This document shows positions 1 through 11,300 of a stretch of DNA of 64,000 nt, piece by piece. Position numbers and translations under genes: made by a program. The stretch is taken from NCBI GenBank assembly GCA_963457665.1, contig OY735207.1, forward strand, positions 36,295,816 through 36,359,815, in the 5' to 3' direction. Every line of letters starts with the position of its first letter. Within the stretch, counting starts at the first letter, position 1. The DNA comes from Thysanoteuthis rhombus. Lineage: Eukaryota > Mollusca > Cephalopoda > Oegopsida > Thysanoteuthidae. The notes below the pieces were generated by a model. It had not been told where the DNA came from. It searched no databases and was given only the letters and a program-made list of their open reading frames with translations.

Positions 1-1251
1 ATGGAAGCCCCGCCAAAAAATTACTCAGGGAAAGAATTTAAAAAAGAATGTTATTTCTATGAGAAGTAATTTTAGAAAATTTCGACCCTCTAGCTCCATT
101 GGTACAGCCTGTACATGAGATACATGCATACATATATAGCCAGCCAGCTAGCCCAACTTTAAAACTGAAGAAACCTACATTGATAGTTTTAGTTAAATCT
201 ATATTATAATTTGCGAGCAGTCAATCTGTTTTAGACATAACAAACAGGAAGGAGGTGAAGCCAACACAAATATAAAATAGCTATTTTGTTATGTGTGTGT
301 ATGTGCATTTATTTGCTAGCTGCTGGTGATATATAAACTACTACTGCTACTACTATTGCTGATGCATTAATTTCAATTTTTTACCCAAAATGAATGCAAG
401 AATTTTAGATTACAATACTTTGTGTTAACCTTTCAAATTACTGTTTATACATACTGACATAGACACTGCTTTAGGTTACTGTTAAAGCAACAGGCATTCA
501 TATTGATGATTTGTTTATTATCTAATGTATGAGAAGACTGGTTATACAAGAAATCTGTTGGTGTATTGATTACGTATGTGTCTTGTATTAAAAACCATCA
601 ACTAAAACTAAGACCAAAACCGTCAAAATGGCCAAAACTATAAAACCTGACAAATGAATTTCAGAATGAATAAATGAAAGAGTGGAAAAAGAAAGAGTGT
701 TTCTGTGACACCATGTTGTATCAACTCTCATTTCATAGTTCTCTGTATTCTCTTTTTCGAAAACATTGAATTTCTATGAAAAATATTATTTTTATATGTC
801 AAGTATATGTACATGTACATATGTATTTTTTGTTCATTGAAAATTACCTTGCTACTAATAATGTCATTGAAATAGTTAATATAATAGAATCACTAAACAA
901 TATTAAAATTTATAGGAACTATTAATAGAGGAGTTGAAATAAGACATAGTTTGGGAATAATATTGGATGGAGGAATGTATTCTGTTTTGTTTACCTTTTA
1001 GATTTTAATGAAGCAAGGGAGTTTGGACTTAACACAGCCAAATTTGTTAATTCCAAATTCAATCAAAGTTGTGATTACAGCTTCAAGTTGTTATTTGCTT
1101 ACAAAAGGTTCTATGACTTTTCTTTTATCTATTCTGCTAAAAGGCTGCCATTGGATTAGTACTAAGGGAGATAACTCCCCAGCAAAATCAGTTTAGTGTC
1201 TTCAAGTCCTTCTAAATGTTTCAAATCAATAGAATAGGTTTAAAATAAGTT
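1..1251. other. AT-rich noncoding sequence
   Basis: There are short low-complexity stretches (ACATACATATATAGCC near 126 and CTACTACTGCTACTACT near 340) and stop codons in all frames. I see no gene or recognisable element. Confidence 0.6.
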
Positions 1252-1890
1252 TTTTTAGATGCATCCACACATCTCTATTAGACACTTTTCAGTTAGTCAT
1301 CCCTTAGTATGTTATATATCAAATTTTCCCAGCCGTATCATGTTGGATTGACATAAAACTTGGTCAAGGCTTCTGGCAGGACCATCCTCATCTTCCTGCT
1401 TCTACTACCACAACAAATAATGCTAGATATTATTTTCTCAGCCATATCATGTTGTATTGATATGAAACTTGGTCCAGAATTTTGGGTGAATAACTTCATC
1501 TTCTCCCTCCATCCTGTTACAACTACCATAACTTATAATGCTAAATATCAATTTTTTCAACCGTATCATGTTGTATTGATATGAAACTTGAACCAGTCCT
1601 TCCGGTGGATCACCCTTATTTTCCTCTTCCTCCTGCTTCTCCTCCTCCTACTACTACTACTACCACCACAGCTAGTAGTACTAAATATCAATTTTCACAG
1701 ACGCATCATATTGGATTGATATGAAACTTGGTCCAGACCTTCAAGTGAACCATCCTCATTTTTCTCTTCTTCCTCTTCTTCCTTCTAATGCTACTACTAC
1801 TTCATATAGAATCCCTTTGAAATATGAACGTAAGGGTAGTAGAGGCATCATTGAACTTGAGGTTCTTATTTTGCAATAACTGTGCTTTTA
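1252..1890 (+). repeat. Composite interspersed repeat, copy 1, with four internal tandem units
   Basis: The 5' flank begins TTTAGATGCATCCACACATC. Four head-to-tail units then start with a GCCGTATCATGTTGGATTG-type motif at 1332, 1441, 1560 and 1701 (spacing 109, 119, 141). Each runs through GATATGAAACTTGGTCCAGA, a CCATCCTCAT-type segment, a CT-rich tract, CTACTACTA, and ATGCTAAATATCAA. The 3' flank reads AGAATCCCTTTGAAATA, then AACGTAAGG, then a TTGAACTT-type end. The same flanks surround only two units at 23411-23745. No protein signature is present, so it is a non-autonomous repeat of unknown class. Confidence 0.85.
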
Positions 1891-3068
1891 AGTTGAAGTA
1901 GTAGTAAGCATAGATGTAGAAGTGAGAATAGGAGGATGATGAAGGGGATGTTATGATGTAATGATGGAAGTGATGTTTTGGACTATGGTTCCTTTGTCAT
2001 TATTAAACACATTCTTTGATAGTCTAGAAATGTTTCATTATTTTGGTTACTTTGACTTTTTGTCCTACAAAGTGATGACAATCTTTGAATGATGATATCC
2101 AGATGAAAAGCTTTTTGAAAAGATTTTCATTGAATTGATTGTCTTTTCAAGTTATTAAAATACTTTTGGAAAAGATTGCATAAAGTGGTTAGAAAATCTA
2201 ATTGAAATTGGCTTTTTTGACAGAAAAGCCATTAAGCCAGCTTCAGTTTTAGTTGGGGCATGATCTAACTAATTAGGAAATACCGTAACATTGCTTAAAA
2301 AAAGAAAATGACCAAATTAGAGCTCAAATGAACATAATGTTCTGAATAGATCTTGAAAGATTTCTGCTACATTTTCGACTAGGTAAACAAAAATTCTGAG
2401 TGATTTTCCAGTATACACACCAATGTATCTCAGACAAATCAAGGTATAAAGAAGAATGTGTAGCAGAATTAATTGCAAAATAGTTTATCTGACTCTATTT
2501 GGTCTATAGCAAAATCACGCCACTATAGTATTTTTGAGTCTGTTATGAATGAATTAGCAGGAGATATATTTGTCAGCTTTCCTAACCCTTTTCTAGCATC
2601 AAGCTACAGATAGAGATGAACAGATGAAGAAATCATAAAATGTCAGTACATGTCAATAGAGTGGCAAAGAGTGACATCAGCAATGGAGACCAGGCTCTGA
2701 ACATACGTTTCACTGTAATATATTCACAGACAGAAAATCACACATGGTTCTTTCCTTGTTGCTGTTTTCATTAATTTGACTGCAATTTCACCCAGTTTGT
2801 CGGTGTAAGACAGCCAGTTTATACTGGATAAGAAGATTTGATAAGTTTCACTCATTCTATCCATTTTTGACTCATTTCTCAAAAATTTTGAGCAGCTGTA
2901 CTACATTTAAACCAGAGATAACCCATCCAGGGAGGTAAGGTAGGCTGTGCCTATCCTGAGCAAAAATCATAAAGGTTAATTATTAAATATAAAAAGTGGA
3001 AGATTTCCAATTCATTTATCAGTAGATGTAAGTTAATGCATTAAATTCAATATATCATTCAGTAAATG
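1891..3068. other. AT-rich noncoding sequence
   Basis: I see no gene, RNA or recognisable transposon. Many short A/T runs and stops in every frame. Confidence 0.6.
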
Positions 3069-3149
3069 GTTACTACCTCTGTCCCATAATAATTTACGAA
3101 TAGTATTCATTGACTCTACGTACCAGCTATTATAGGGCAGAGGTAATAT
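3069..3149. repeat. Short inverted repeat (foldback)
   Basis: TACTACCTCTGTCCCATAAT (3071-3090) pairs with ATTATAGGGCAGAGGTAATA (3129-3148) across a loop of about 38 bases. The arms differ at only a few positions. It may be a miniature inverted-repeat element or the remnant of one. Confidence 0.6.
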
Positions 3150-5140
3150 TATTTCCATCATAAGCATGTAGTAAAGTATTGATGTCAGTGTTATGTTGTA
3201 TTGATAATTGATCTAATCTGATTCCATTAGTATGAATAGAACCTAAATAGCTACAAGTAAGTAGCCTGTGTTTATCTGTTGAGCAATATACTGTTTGTAA
3301 GTGAAGCATAACTTACTGTATTAGTGTGTGTACACTCTAATAGCAGTAATTGTTATCTTATGGGCAAGTAATGTAGGTAAAGGACAGGGGACAGTCTAAT
3401 TGGAACAACAGAATGCTAAAAAAAGGAGTAGATGGATAAACAACATTGTTTAAATGAAATACAAAAGGCTTGTCATAACTTGAGAAATAACAATAGATTT
3501 ATTGAACTAAGGTACAAGTTGAATAAACAATTTGTGAAAGTTGTCACTATGAAAGGTATTAAATTGGTGAGAGTTATTAATATACAAATAAAGAAGTAGA
3601 AAATGTCTCTATGGGTTGTAGTGTGTATAGAAAGTCTGTTATAATTGTATTTGTAGTTTTCTGTGAGTATCTGTTGATATGAAGTTGAATGGGTGTCTTG
3701 ATACTTACCTCTGATGTGTATTTTGCGTGTGTATGTTTTAGGGCATACAAATATGTGTTGAGATCAGCCATGGTGGAATGTGTGTATTGGAAAGTTAACA
3801 AAAATTTGGGGCTGTCAGCAGGGTTGATAGATTGCTTTTATCATAGAAGTTACTGCATTCTGAGTGGTTGGTCTAGATAGTGCTGTGTTTCCATTGGCTA
3901 GTTTGGTAAAGTTTTGTTGAAGCTCACTTGTTGACAGATTTTGATTTTATTCGTCTGATCTGAAGTGTAATCCTTGGAGGAAATTCCTGGACTCTGCTCT
4001 AGGCAGATTCCAGAGGATTCTACAGGCATAATGCTCCTGTGACTTACAAATTCACTACAAAATACACGTAAGGATATCAGACACCCATATGCTGTGGACA
4101 ACACTACAAGCCAGAGAAGAAAGCTGAGAGAAAAGATATTGATAATTCTGCCTTTGCCAAGTGAAAGAAACATCAGAGATCCATTGCTTCAGTCAATAGG
4201 CTTGCCATCACAAGAGTAGGAGAGTAGATATGTGTTCCGTTATATGCATTTGTTGTTCTTTCTAATTTCTATTTTATTTTTAAATTTCCCCTAAGAATGG
4301 TATAAAAATTTTAGAAAACAAAGTTACCAAACATACTAGATTACAATGAGATCTTGAATGAGATCTTGACATTTTTTGTTGTTCAAAATCAGTAGTATGT
4401 GTGTGGTGTCATTTTTTTACAATCGAGTTTAATACTACATCCCTATTTTGATTCTGATTTTTATATTAAATCTCTCACATTATACACAAGTAAATACAGC
4501 ATAATTTTTTTGAATTTGGGTTAACATCTTAAATTTAAGAACACATAGTTGATCAATGGGAAAATCTTCAGTGCCAAATACACACTCGTATTTTGAAGAT
4601 GTACTAAGATTAATGAAATTATATAGAACCCACCTTCATACTCAATGATTGAACAATCAGTACGTCAAAATTTGGAATCATGTAAAAAAAATTCCATCGA
4701 AGAATAAATGTGGTTGAAAAAAATTCTATTTATAAGATTATTGGCGTTTTCCACTGGAAGACATCTAAAATAGAATAAGATAAATATCTGGAAACATCTA
4801 GATTCTGGAGAATCAAGATGTAACTAATAAACCAACAGAATAAGGTAAAAAAAAGCTTTTTTCCAAAAAATTTGAGAAAAAACATTTTTAGGAGGAATCT
4901 AGTAAATTACTAATGCCAACTTTCACCCCATCGCCATCTTTGATGGCTACAGTCCTTCAATACCAAAAAAATAGATATGGGTGGATTATATTTAGTGAAG
5001 TTTTCAATTTTTGTATATACCAGAAAGTACAGCACATACACATACACAAATATATTTATTTATAAGCTGGTGTATCTGGCATTACCAAGGGGTAAAATTG
5101 ATCAATACTTAAAGGTAATGCAGTGAATTCTAACACAGAG
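3150..5140. other. AT-rich noncoding sequence
   Basis: No gene is recognised. The 91-codon minus-strand open frame near 3898-4173 has no family signature and reads as chance. Confidence 0.55.
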
Positions 5141-5605
5141 CTTCTCAAAATAAGGATTGCAACCCTTCAGATGGGTTGAAAATGCCAAAATTTACCTGAC
5201 CCTGAAGTGACCTTTAATGGTCACTGCAGGTCAGCTCCACACATCCTATATACCCATGGACTCAAATTTGAAGCTAGTAGGATGTAGCCATTCCCCTGAG
5301 ATTTAAAATTGCCAAGATTGATCTAACCTAGAATTGACCTTTAGATGATCACCAAAGGCCATTGCCATAAATCTAGCAATTTTTTTGAGGTCAAGTTACC
5401 CTTTAACACAGATTTGCAGCCCATAGAGTGAAACCTTCTTAGTTATCATTGAAAATGCCAAAATTGACTTGTTACCCTTGTACACACAGCTGCACCCAGA
5501 GGGCTGCACGTGTCTTTGTTGAATTAAAAATGCCAAAATTGACTTGATCCTAAATTCACCACCTATCTTATGTCCATCCTGGTTTAAGTTACCAATATAC
5601 ACAGT
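5141..5605. repeat. Degenerate tandem-like repeat with ATGCCAAAATTGACTTG motifs
   Basis: AATGCCAAAATT motifs recur near 5189, 5455 and 5529, with an AATTGCCAAGATTGATCT variant near 5308, each followed by TGAC or TGATC and phrases such as GACCTTT. Related GACCTC/TGATC phrases occur near 30800, 38970 and 63770, so this looks like an old interspersed family. No coding signature is visible. Confidence 0.45.
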
Positions 5606-6764
5606 GCTGCTAAGGACTGCAATGTCAGCACTTTGCCACCTGATTTCTAAGCTTGTAGAATGAAGGACAAGGAAGCTTCATGCATTAACATATACAAAAA
5701 TATACATAATGGTTCTTCCATGCATTGGTTTGTTGGAAAGCATTACTTGAATTGAAAAATACTTGAAAACACTCATTGTCAAGTAATAGAGGTTGAGAGT
5801 ATTAGAGAAATTTCAGAAGTTGAAGTATTCATTATTTGTCCAGTGCTGGGGAAAGTCCTTGATCCTAGGGTTGTGTGTGTGTGTGATATACAGAGAAAAG
5901 ATGTTCTTACATGTTTCTTGTACTTTTTGTGCGTCAAAGTGAGAAGTATGTGTTCAAAAGAATAAATGTGTTTACAGTGAGTAGCACAAAACTGAAGAAA
6001 TGGCTTGGTGATTCGTTTTCAAAGAAAAACCAGCGAATAAAAAGTTTAAAACAAGGGAGTTTGCAGATTTTTAGCAGGACCTCTGATTGGTCATGTGACC
6101 AGTTTTTAATTTTTAACATGGTTGAGTGGAATTTTGTTTCAATACCCTTTGCTAGCATAAATAGCTTAATCTGCTAATTTTCTGCCATTTGAGGCTCTAA
6201 CGGCAGTATGTACGTAGATTGTAGATAAGTGCACTAGCTTATATATAGTGATAATAATTAGGATTCTAATCTGAATATCTCATGAAATTAACCTCAGAAT
6301 TTTTGACAATATCTATGGTTTGAGAGTATGTACAATCTCATTTTATAGATTGTTAAAAAAATAAATACATTTAAATTTCTATCAATTGCTTATAAATGAT
6401 GAATATTTGAATTTTGTGGAAAATAAGAAGGTTGGTTGGTTGAATTTTTTCATTAAAATTTGCAAGAAAATAATCTTTTGTGTTCTTGGAATCTTTGAAT
6501 GTAAAGATGTGTTAGTTTTTTCACAGGAACAATTAAGGAGTATTGAACAGATTTGATTTGATTTTGCTCTCTTGCAGAAAACAAAATAAAAAGAAAATGC
6601 CTCTTTTATCAGTTAAATAAAAAATGTAAATATTTAGCCCTTTTCTGATAAAAATCCAAGATGCATGTGAAAAAAAAATTTTCTACACTGTTCTTTGCTT
6701 CCGCCTTCTCTTTCCCTTGTGTATTCATCCAATATTTAGTGAGATTTTTCATTGTATAATATCA
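5606..6764. other. AT-rich noncoding sequence
   Basis: It includes a short GT run (5872-5884). The overlapping open frames near 5911-6177 have no recognisable domain. I see nothing else. Confidence 0.55.
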
Positions 6765-7083
6765 GTTGAGAGATCACAAGATAGCACAATATATCAGGGA
6801 GAAAATAAGAGTCTGAGACAACAAAAAATTCATTAGAAAACTCAAATGGCAATGTGCTGGTCATGTTGCAAGAATGGACATCAAGATTCATAAAATGGAT
6901 CCCTAGAGATCACCACTGAGGCTGGCAGAATACAAAATTCAGAGATGAACTAGACAAATTTAGAAAGTATTGGCTCCGCAACGCCTCTGATAGAGAGGTG
7001 TGGCAAATCCTGGGGAAGGTCTATGTCCAACAATAGATATTAAAAGACTGATGATGATGATGATGATCATGATCATGATCATG
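6765..7083 (+). mobile_element. LINE 3' end, copy 1 (RT C-terminal tail), decayed
   Basis: Broken frames spell the C-terminal tail typical of many non-LTR retrotransposon polymerases: RDHKIAQYIREKIRV, then KLKW and AGHVARM-like residues, then WRIQNS/RDELDKF-like and GKVYVQQ-like words. The copy ends AAAAGACTGATGATGATG and runs into a GATGAT/GATCAT microsatellite, the simple-repeat tail usual for RTE/L2-type LINEs. It aligns with the copies at 7684-7960 and 52429-52851. It is 5'-truncated, with stops and frameshifts. Confidence 0.8.
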
Positions 7084-7572
7084 AATGCTAGTGGAATTGC
7101 AGTAGGTGAACTGCTATTCATAAAGCTTCGGGGGATCCCCTCTACTGAAGGCCAAGAGGGCAATATTGAACCCCCCCCCCATCTCACTCAGCTACATCCC
7201 TGCATGTGCACCTACATTGAAAAAAGAAATATTGAGATATATATGAATAATTTTTGAAAATATGTTTCAAAAGAAGATAATCATCATAGGAACATGACCT
7301 GCCTCATGGCTGAAATATTCATATATTTTTTTTCAAGGGCCAAAGACTGGTGTGTTCAAGCCCAGATAAAGGCCAGGATTTCAAATGCTGATTTATAAGT
7401 AGGACACCTCCTCTTATAAGCATCATAGACAGAATTGGGATATTTTATAATCTATTTATATGAAAAACAGTGGGATATTTCGGTTAGTTTCTTCTGTTTC
7501 TGTGTCTGTAACATCCGTTATCTATTACTGATGAAAAATATATGATAAAAGTAAGGTGAAATTAATTTGATA
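7084..7572. other. Noncoding sequence between LINE tail and inverted-repeat element
   Basis: It contains a run of about ten C (near 7170) and AT-rich DNA. I see no gene. Confidence 0.55.
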
Positions 7573-8036
7573 TACAGGTATACCTTGATTTGTGTGGTTA
7601 ATTCATTCCTAGATTTTCAGTACTATACAAAACTGTACTGTTCAAGTTCTTATGATAATTCAATGCTTTTTTTTGTTTATACTCAGTTCATAGAATCCAT
7701 TAGAAAACTCAAATGGCAGTGGGCTGGCCATGTTGCAAAAATGATGGACAACCGATGGACATTTTGACTCATGACATGGGTCCCCCGAGATCACATGCGC
7801 AACTGAGGCTGGCAGAATATTAGATAGAGGAACGAGCCAGACTAATTCAGAAAGTACTGGCTCCACGATGCCCATGATAAAGAAGTGTGGCAGATCCTGG
7901 GGAAGGTCTATGTCCAACAACGGACGTTGAAAGACTGATGATGATGTTGACGATGGCATCAATTTGTACAGCAATACCATAACTGTACTATCAAAACCTG
8001 AATTAATCAAAACTGCATTATTCAAGGTATTCCTGC
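7573..8036. mobile_element. MITE-like inverted-repeat element, interrupted by a LINE tail
   Basis: The left end CAGGTATACCTTGATTTGTG (from 7575, preceded by TA) is mirrored at the right end by CAAGGTATTCCTG (ending 8035). Imperfect pairing continues inward for roughly 75 bases (left CAGTACTATAC against right GTAC/TACCATAACTGTACTA). CAGG termini next to TA suggest a Tc1/mariner-superfamily (pogo/Tigger-like) origin. The right flank is CA rather than TA, so the target duplication is imperfect. The LINE tail at 7684-7960 lies inside and must be younger than the element. Confidence 0.65.
7684..7960 (+). mobile_element. LINE 3' end, copy 2, nested in the inverted-repeat element
   Basis: The frame reads FIESIRKLKWQWAGHVAKM, then DNRWTF before a stop; later pieces match the MGPP/RDHMRN and RKYWLHDAHDKEVW region and GKVYVQQRTLKD. 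It ends AAAGACTGATGATGATG as in the other copies. Here the Trp codon TGG after KWQ is intact, whereas the copy at 52.4 kb has TAG. It is 5'-truncated. Confidence 0.8.
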
Positions 8037-9110
8037 ATTACAAAAAATATTGAAATAGAAATAAGAAATTAAAATAATCATCTATGTATCCATACAGCTG
8101 ATTTTTCTTATTCTGAATTTGTTTTCAAAGAGGTATCAAATATTATGCTCTTCAAGATAATAACTGCATTCATCTATATATTTTATATCTTATTTGTTTT
8201 CGAAATAATCATGGTATTTCGACGGCTCTCGCTTGTTGTCCATAAATTATCCTGGTTTCTTATAAATTATTTTGACCTCTTTGCTAAATCAATCCCTTAG
8301 TTTGTGTCCAGCCGCATTTGCGCTTGTTTTTTGAAAATTTAAACGTTTTTAGAGATCACTACCCAACAAAAGGTGAAAAAAGTAACTTATTCATTGATCA
8401 TCTCTTTTCCAAATCTTTTAATTGATCGTTCCAATATAGTATGTTGCCAAAGATGTTGGTCATATGATGGTTTTTATCAAGTGACTAACCAGACTGTTTT
8501 ATACTGAAAAATTTAGATAAGTCAACTCCAGATTAGACAGTCCATTTTCTTTGACCTCTGATAATGAACTTCAATCAAATAAACAGTATCCTATTTTAAA
8601 CTTAGTCATCTACTTGACACAATAAAGGACCGCCGATGACTAATTCCTATTGATTGTTATGATCATAAAGTTTTCTTTTCTATAATTACTGGTAAGCGTT
8701 TTTCTTTTACCTAATCAGTGGTAGTTTTGTAGGGAGGAGCTCTGTGGCATCATCAACCTAAGAATACAAGTGGGAAATGAAGGGGAAGAAGGAAAAACAT
8801 AACAGAAAATCTAGTTGAGTTTTAAAAAAGAGAGAAGGAAAAGTAATGTAATTATTTCATAATATATCATAATATATTTCAATATATATCATATATATTT
8901 ATGTTTTTTAAAAATCTTTCTCTTGTGAATAAGATGTCATGGCAAGGAGGAGACATCAGTAATGTTATTTCATCTGTCCATTCTTCTTTTATTCAAATCT
9001 TTTTTAAAAATTTTATTTTATCTTACTTGATCATAATCCACTTCTGGCCTGCTAAGGCCATCAAAGCTTCACCAGAGCCCTATTAGATATACATTTCAAG
9101 AATACATTCC
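8037..9110. other. AT-rich noncoding sequence
   Basis: No gene or recognised repeat. There is a short TATAT-rich patch near 8860-8900. Confidence 0.55.
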
Positions 9111-9470
9111 CTATGCCATCTTGAAAATTATACCTTTCCAATGGTCAGATTGTGGTAGACTTTTTGTATGTCATTGAGCACACCTGATAGAACAAAAAAG
9201 CACCGAGAAACCTTTTGTTCTGATTTTGGTAGGGAATGGTAGGTTTTTTTTCATAAAGCTTAATAATTTGGCTGTCAATTTGAATACCATCTTAAAAATG
9301 AAATGTTTCCAGTGTTTGAATGTGGTAGAATTTTGATTTGTTATCAAGCATACTCAATACAATAAAAATCTGATTAAAATCTTTTTCCAGGGTTAATAGT
9401 GAATGACTAATGAGCATTATAAGTATTTGGTGGACATCTTGGGCGCCATCTTAAAAATTACACACACAAA
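9111..9470 (+). repeat. Degenerate tandem repeat, unit about 160-170 bp
   Basis: GCCATCTTGAAAAT-type motifs start near 9115, 9286 and 9445. Between them are shared phrases (GTGGTAGA, ATTGAGCACAC or TCAAGCATACTC, then CAATACAATAAAAA or AGAACAAAAAAG). Units are diverged and the third is partial. Confidence 0.55.
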
Positions 9471-9579
9471 AAATTGGTAACATGTTTTTTTTATAGTACT
9501 GTAGTGCCCCCTATACTTTTAGTTTGGAATTAAATACAAAACTCTTCTTTTAGTAAGATATAAAAAATGTCACTTCCTC

Positions 9580-10640
9580 CGACTACCTCCTTGGCGCCAG
9601 GACCCCTAGCCAGACATGCCTCTGGCCCCGGCCTTTGCGGCTGGCCACTCTCTTCCTCTCTCTTAGATCATTATCATTTCACCGACTCACTGGCCGATCC
9701 GATCTTGACCATTCTCCCTCTGTGACCTATATCTGCACTAACTATGCCCATATTACTTCACCAATATTGAGCCTCACACATACGCACAACTATGCAACTA
9801 CGCCACAGTGTCTTCACCACGTGCTACAAATGCATATCACCTCTCACTCTTGTGAATGAAATGGCAAGGTCTTTTTACTATCCGATAATCTCGATAATCT
9901 TTCCTGAACCTCTTTACTATGGGAAACACGCATGGATAAAACTCCATGTTCTCTGTCTTTCATGGTCTGTTCATTGAGAGTCTATCAGCATCAGAGAATA
10001 GCCACCAAGTTAACTCACTTACTTGGCAGTAAGGCTGGCGCACTGAACCCGGTTTCCACGTATTATCTTGGAGCGGTCCAACCATACAGAATCCAAGCAG
10101 TTCTGTCAAAGTCTGCTTCAACACCAACGCCAGTACTATCAAGACAAAAAAGCTCCCACCTTTCGCCATCTCTTCTCCTTCTCTTCTCCTAACATCACTT
10201 CTTACGATCGATCGTATTTATATTATCCTTACATGTACCTTATTCTTCATTCTTCAATTAAACATATGTCTTTTGTCTGGCCAAAATATTTGTATGTGTT
10301 CATTCCACTTTGTTTCATCAATGTGTGTCCAACTTCACACTTGGTGCGCATTCCATTCTCTTCATACAGCATCCTTCCTTCCAAATCTACAGGGCTGCAA
10401 TCACACTACAGTCAAACCACGACAAGAACCAAATCTCCTCATCTCTTAAACAATATCATCACACTATTCATTCCCCAAGAAAGAAGTCATCTGCGGAAGT
10501 ACCTAAAGATTCATGTAAACTTTACTCCATGCTTCCAATAAATAGTTCCCATGGGATTATAAATCAGCCCACATTAATTCTTTTAACTCATTTGGAAACT
10601 TCTTATCTAAATGAAAGCAAACCTTTTCAATGAATGCAAT
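9580..10640. other. CpG-richer island, possible unidentified retroelement part
   Basis: Composition changes abruptly to C/T-rich with many CpGs (GGCGCC near 9593, GATCGATCG near 10206). Forward open frames give Ser/Thr/His-rich translations without domains. The minus frame at 9960-10169 (69 codons) begins after a purine-rich stretch but matches nothing I know. TGGCGCC reads the same way on both strands and could be a primer-binding-site remnant, but no LTR pair is visible. Function and class are unknown. Confidence 0.3.
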
Positions 10641-11300
10641 AATTGATTTCGTATCCACATCTAAGCAAGAGGCAAGTAGCTCTTTCACTCACTCCAGTGA
10701 ACTGTATCACCAAGATAATTGCAATTGTAATTTGTTCATATTTGCCTTTGCACAATGTAATGTTTCTGCTGTCTTCAAATAAGTTTTTCTGTTGGTATTT
10801 GCAGAGTAACGCCGAGTCCCCTAAAACTTCATCAAAAATACTGAATACAATTCTATACTGTGGATTAGACAGAATCTTGAGACAATACTTACTCATTGGA
10901 TCACTGCACTTATTTACTTGCTCTTCACAGTATTGTATTAATATATCATTATTTGTCATTATAGCAGTTCCAATAAAATTCATTGAGAGCTATCTCAATT
11001 ACTTATCTCATTTAAAGGTCTAAATGATAATGCATTACTCTCTGTAATACTAGCAAATTCAGTTTTTTTTTTTTGATCGATAACCTACCTAACATAGCAT
11101 GTAACAGGGTTTCCAAATCATACATAATTGGCATCATCCTATTCAAAGTCTTTTCTGTAAGGAACACAATGCTGCTCTGATAGACACTTTATTTCCTGTT
11201 TTAGATTTGCTGCTACACAATTATTTTTCTTTGCATAACTTGCGCTCCATCAGAAGTTAATATCAAACATCCTTTGAAGATTGTTTTAGAGATAAAAATT
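10641..11300 (-). mobile_element. hAT-like (ZMYM/ZNF862-type) transposase fossil
   Basis: Reading the minus strand, broken frames contain SDGARVMQRKNN (about 11218-11256), a stretch ending EQHCVPYRKDF, and then in another frame a 118-codon open segment (10983-10627) with DPMSKYCLKILSNPQYRI and SIFDEVLGDSALLCKYQQ. The DGA-V-M word followed by an HC-P/H motif, and later a SIFDEVL..L...-Q-L segment, are typical of hAT-derived transposase-like proteins. Stops and frameshifts separate the blocks. The assignment is by pattern only. Confidence 0.5.

Noticed and set aside
3898-4173. 91-codon minus-strand open frame
   Set aside because: No domain, no splice context, and ordinary length for chance in AT-rich DNA.
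9590-9610. TGGCGCCAGGACCCC as a retroviral-type primer-binding site
   Set aside because: TGG start fits, but no LTR with TG...CA ends is seen beside it on either strand and no gag follows.
9635-10633. Overlapping forward open frames of 74-157 codons
   Set aside because: Translations are Ser/His/Thr-rich and low in complexity, several frames are open at once, and no family motif is visible; the openness follows from the C/T-rich composition.
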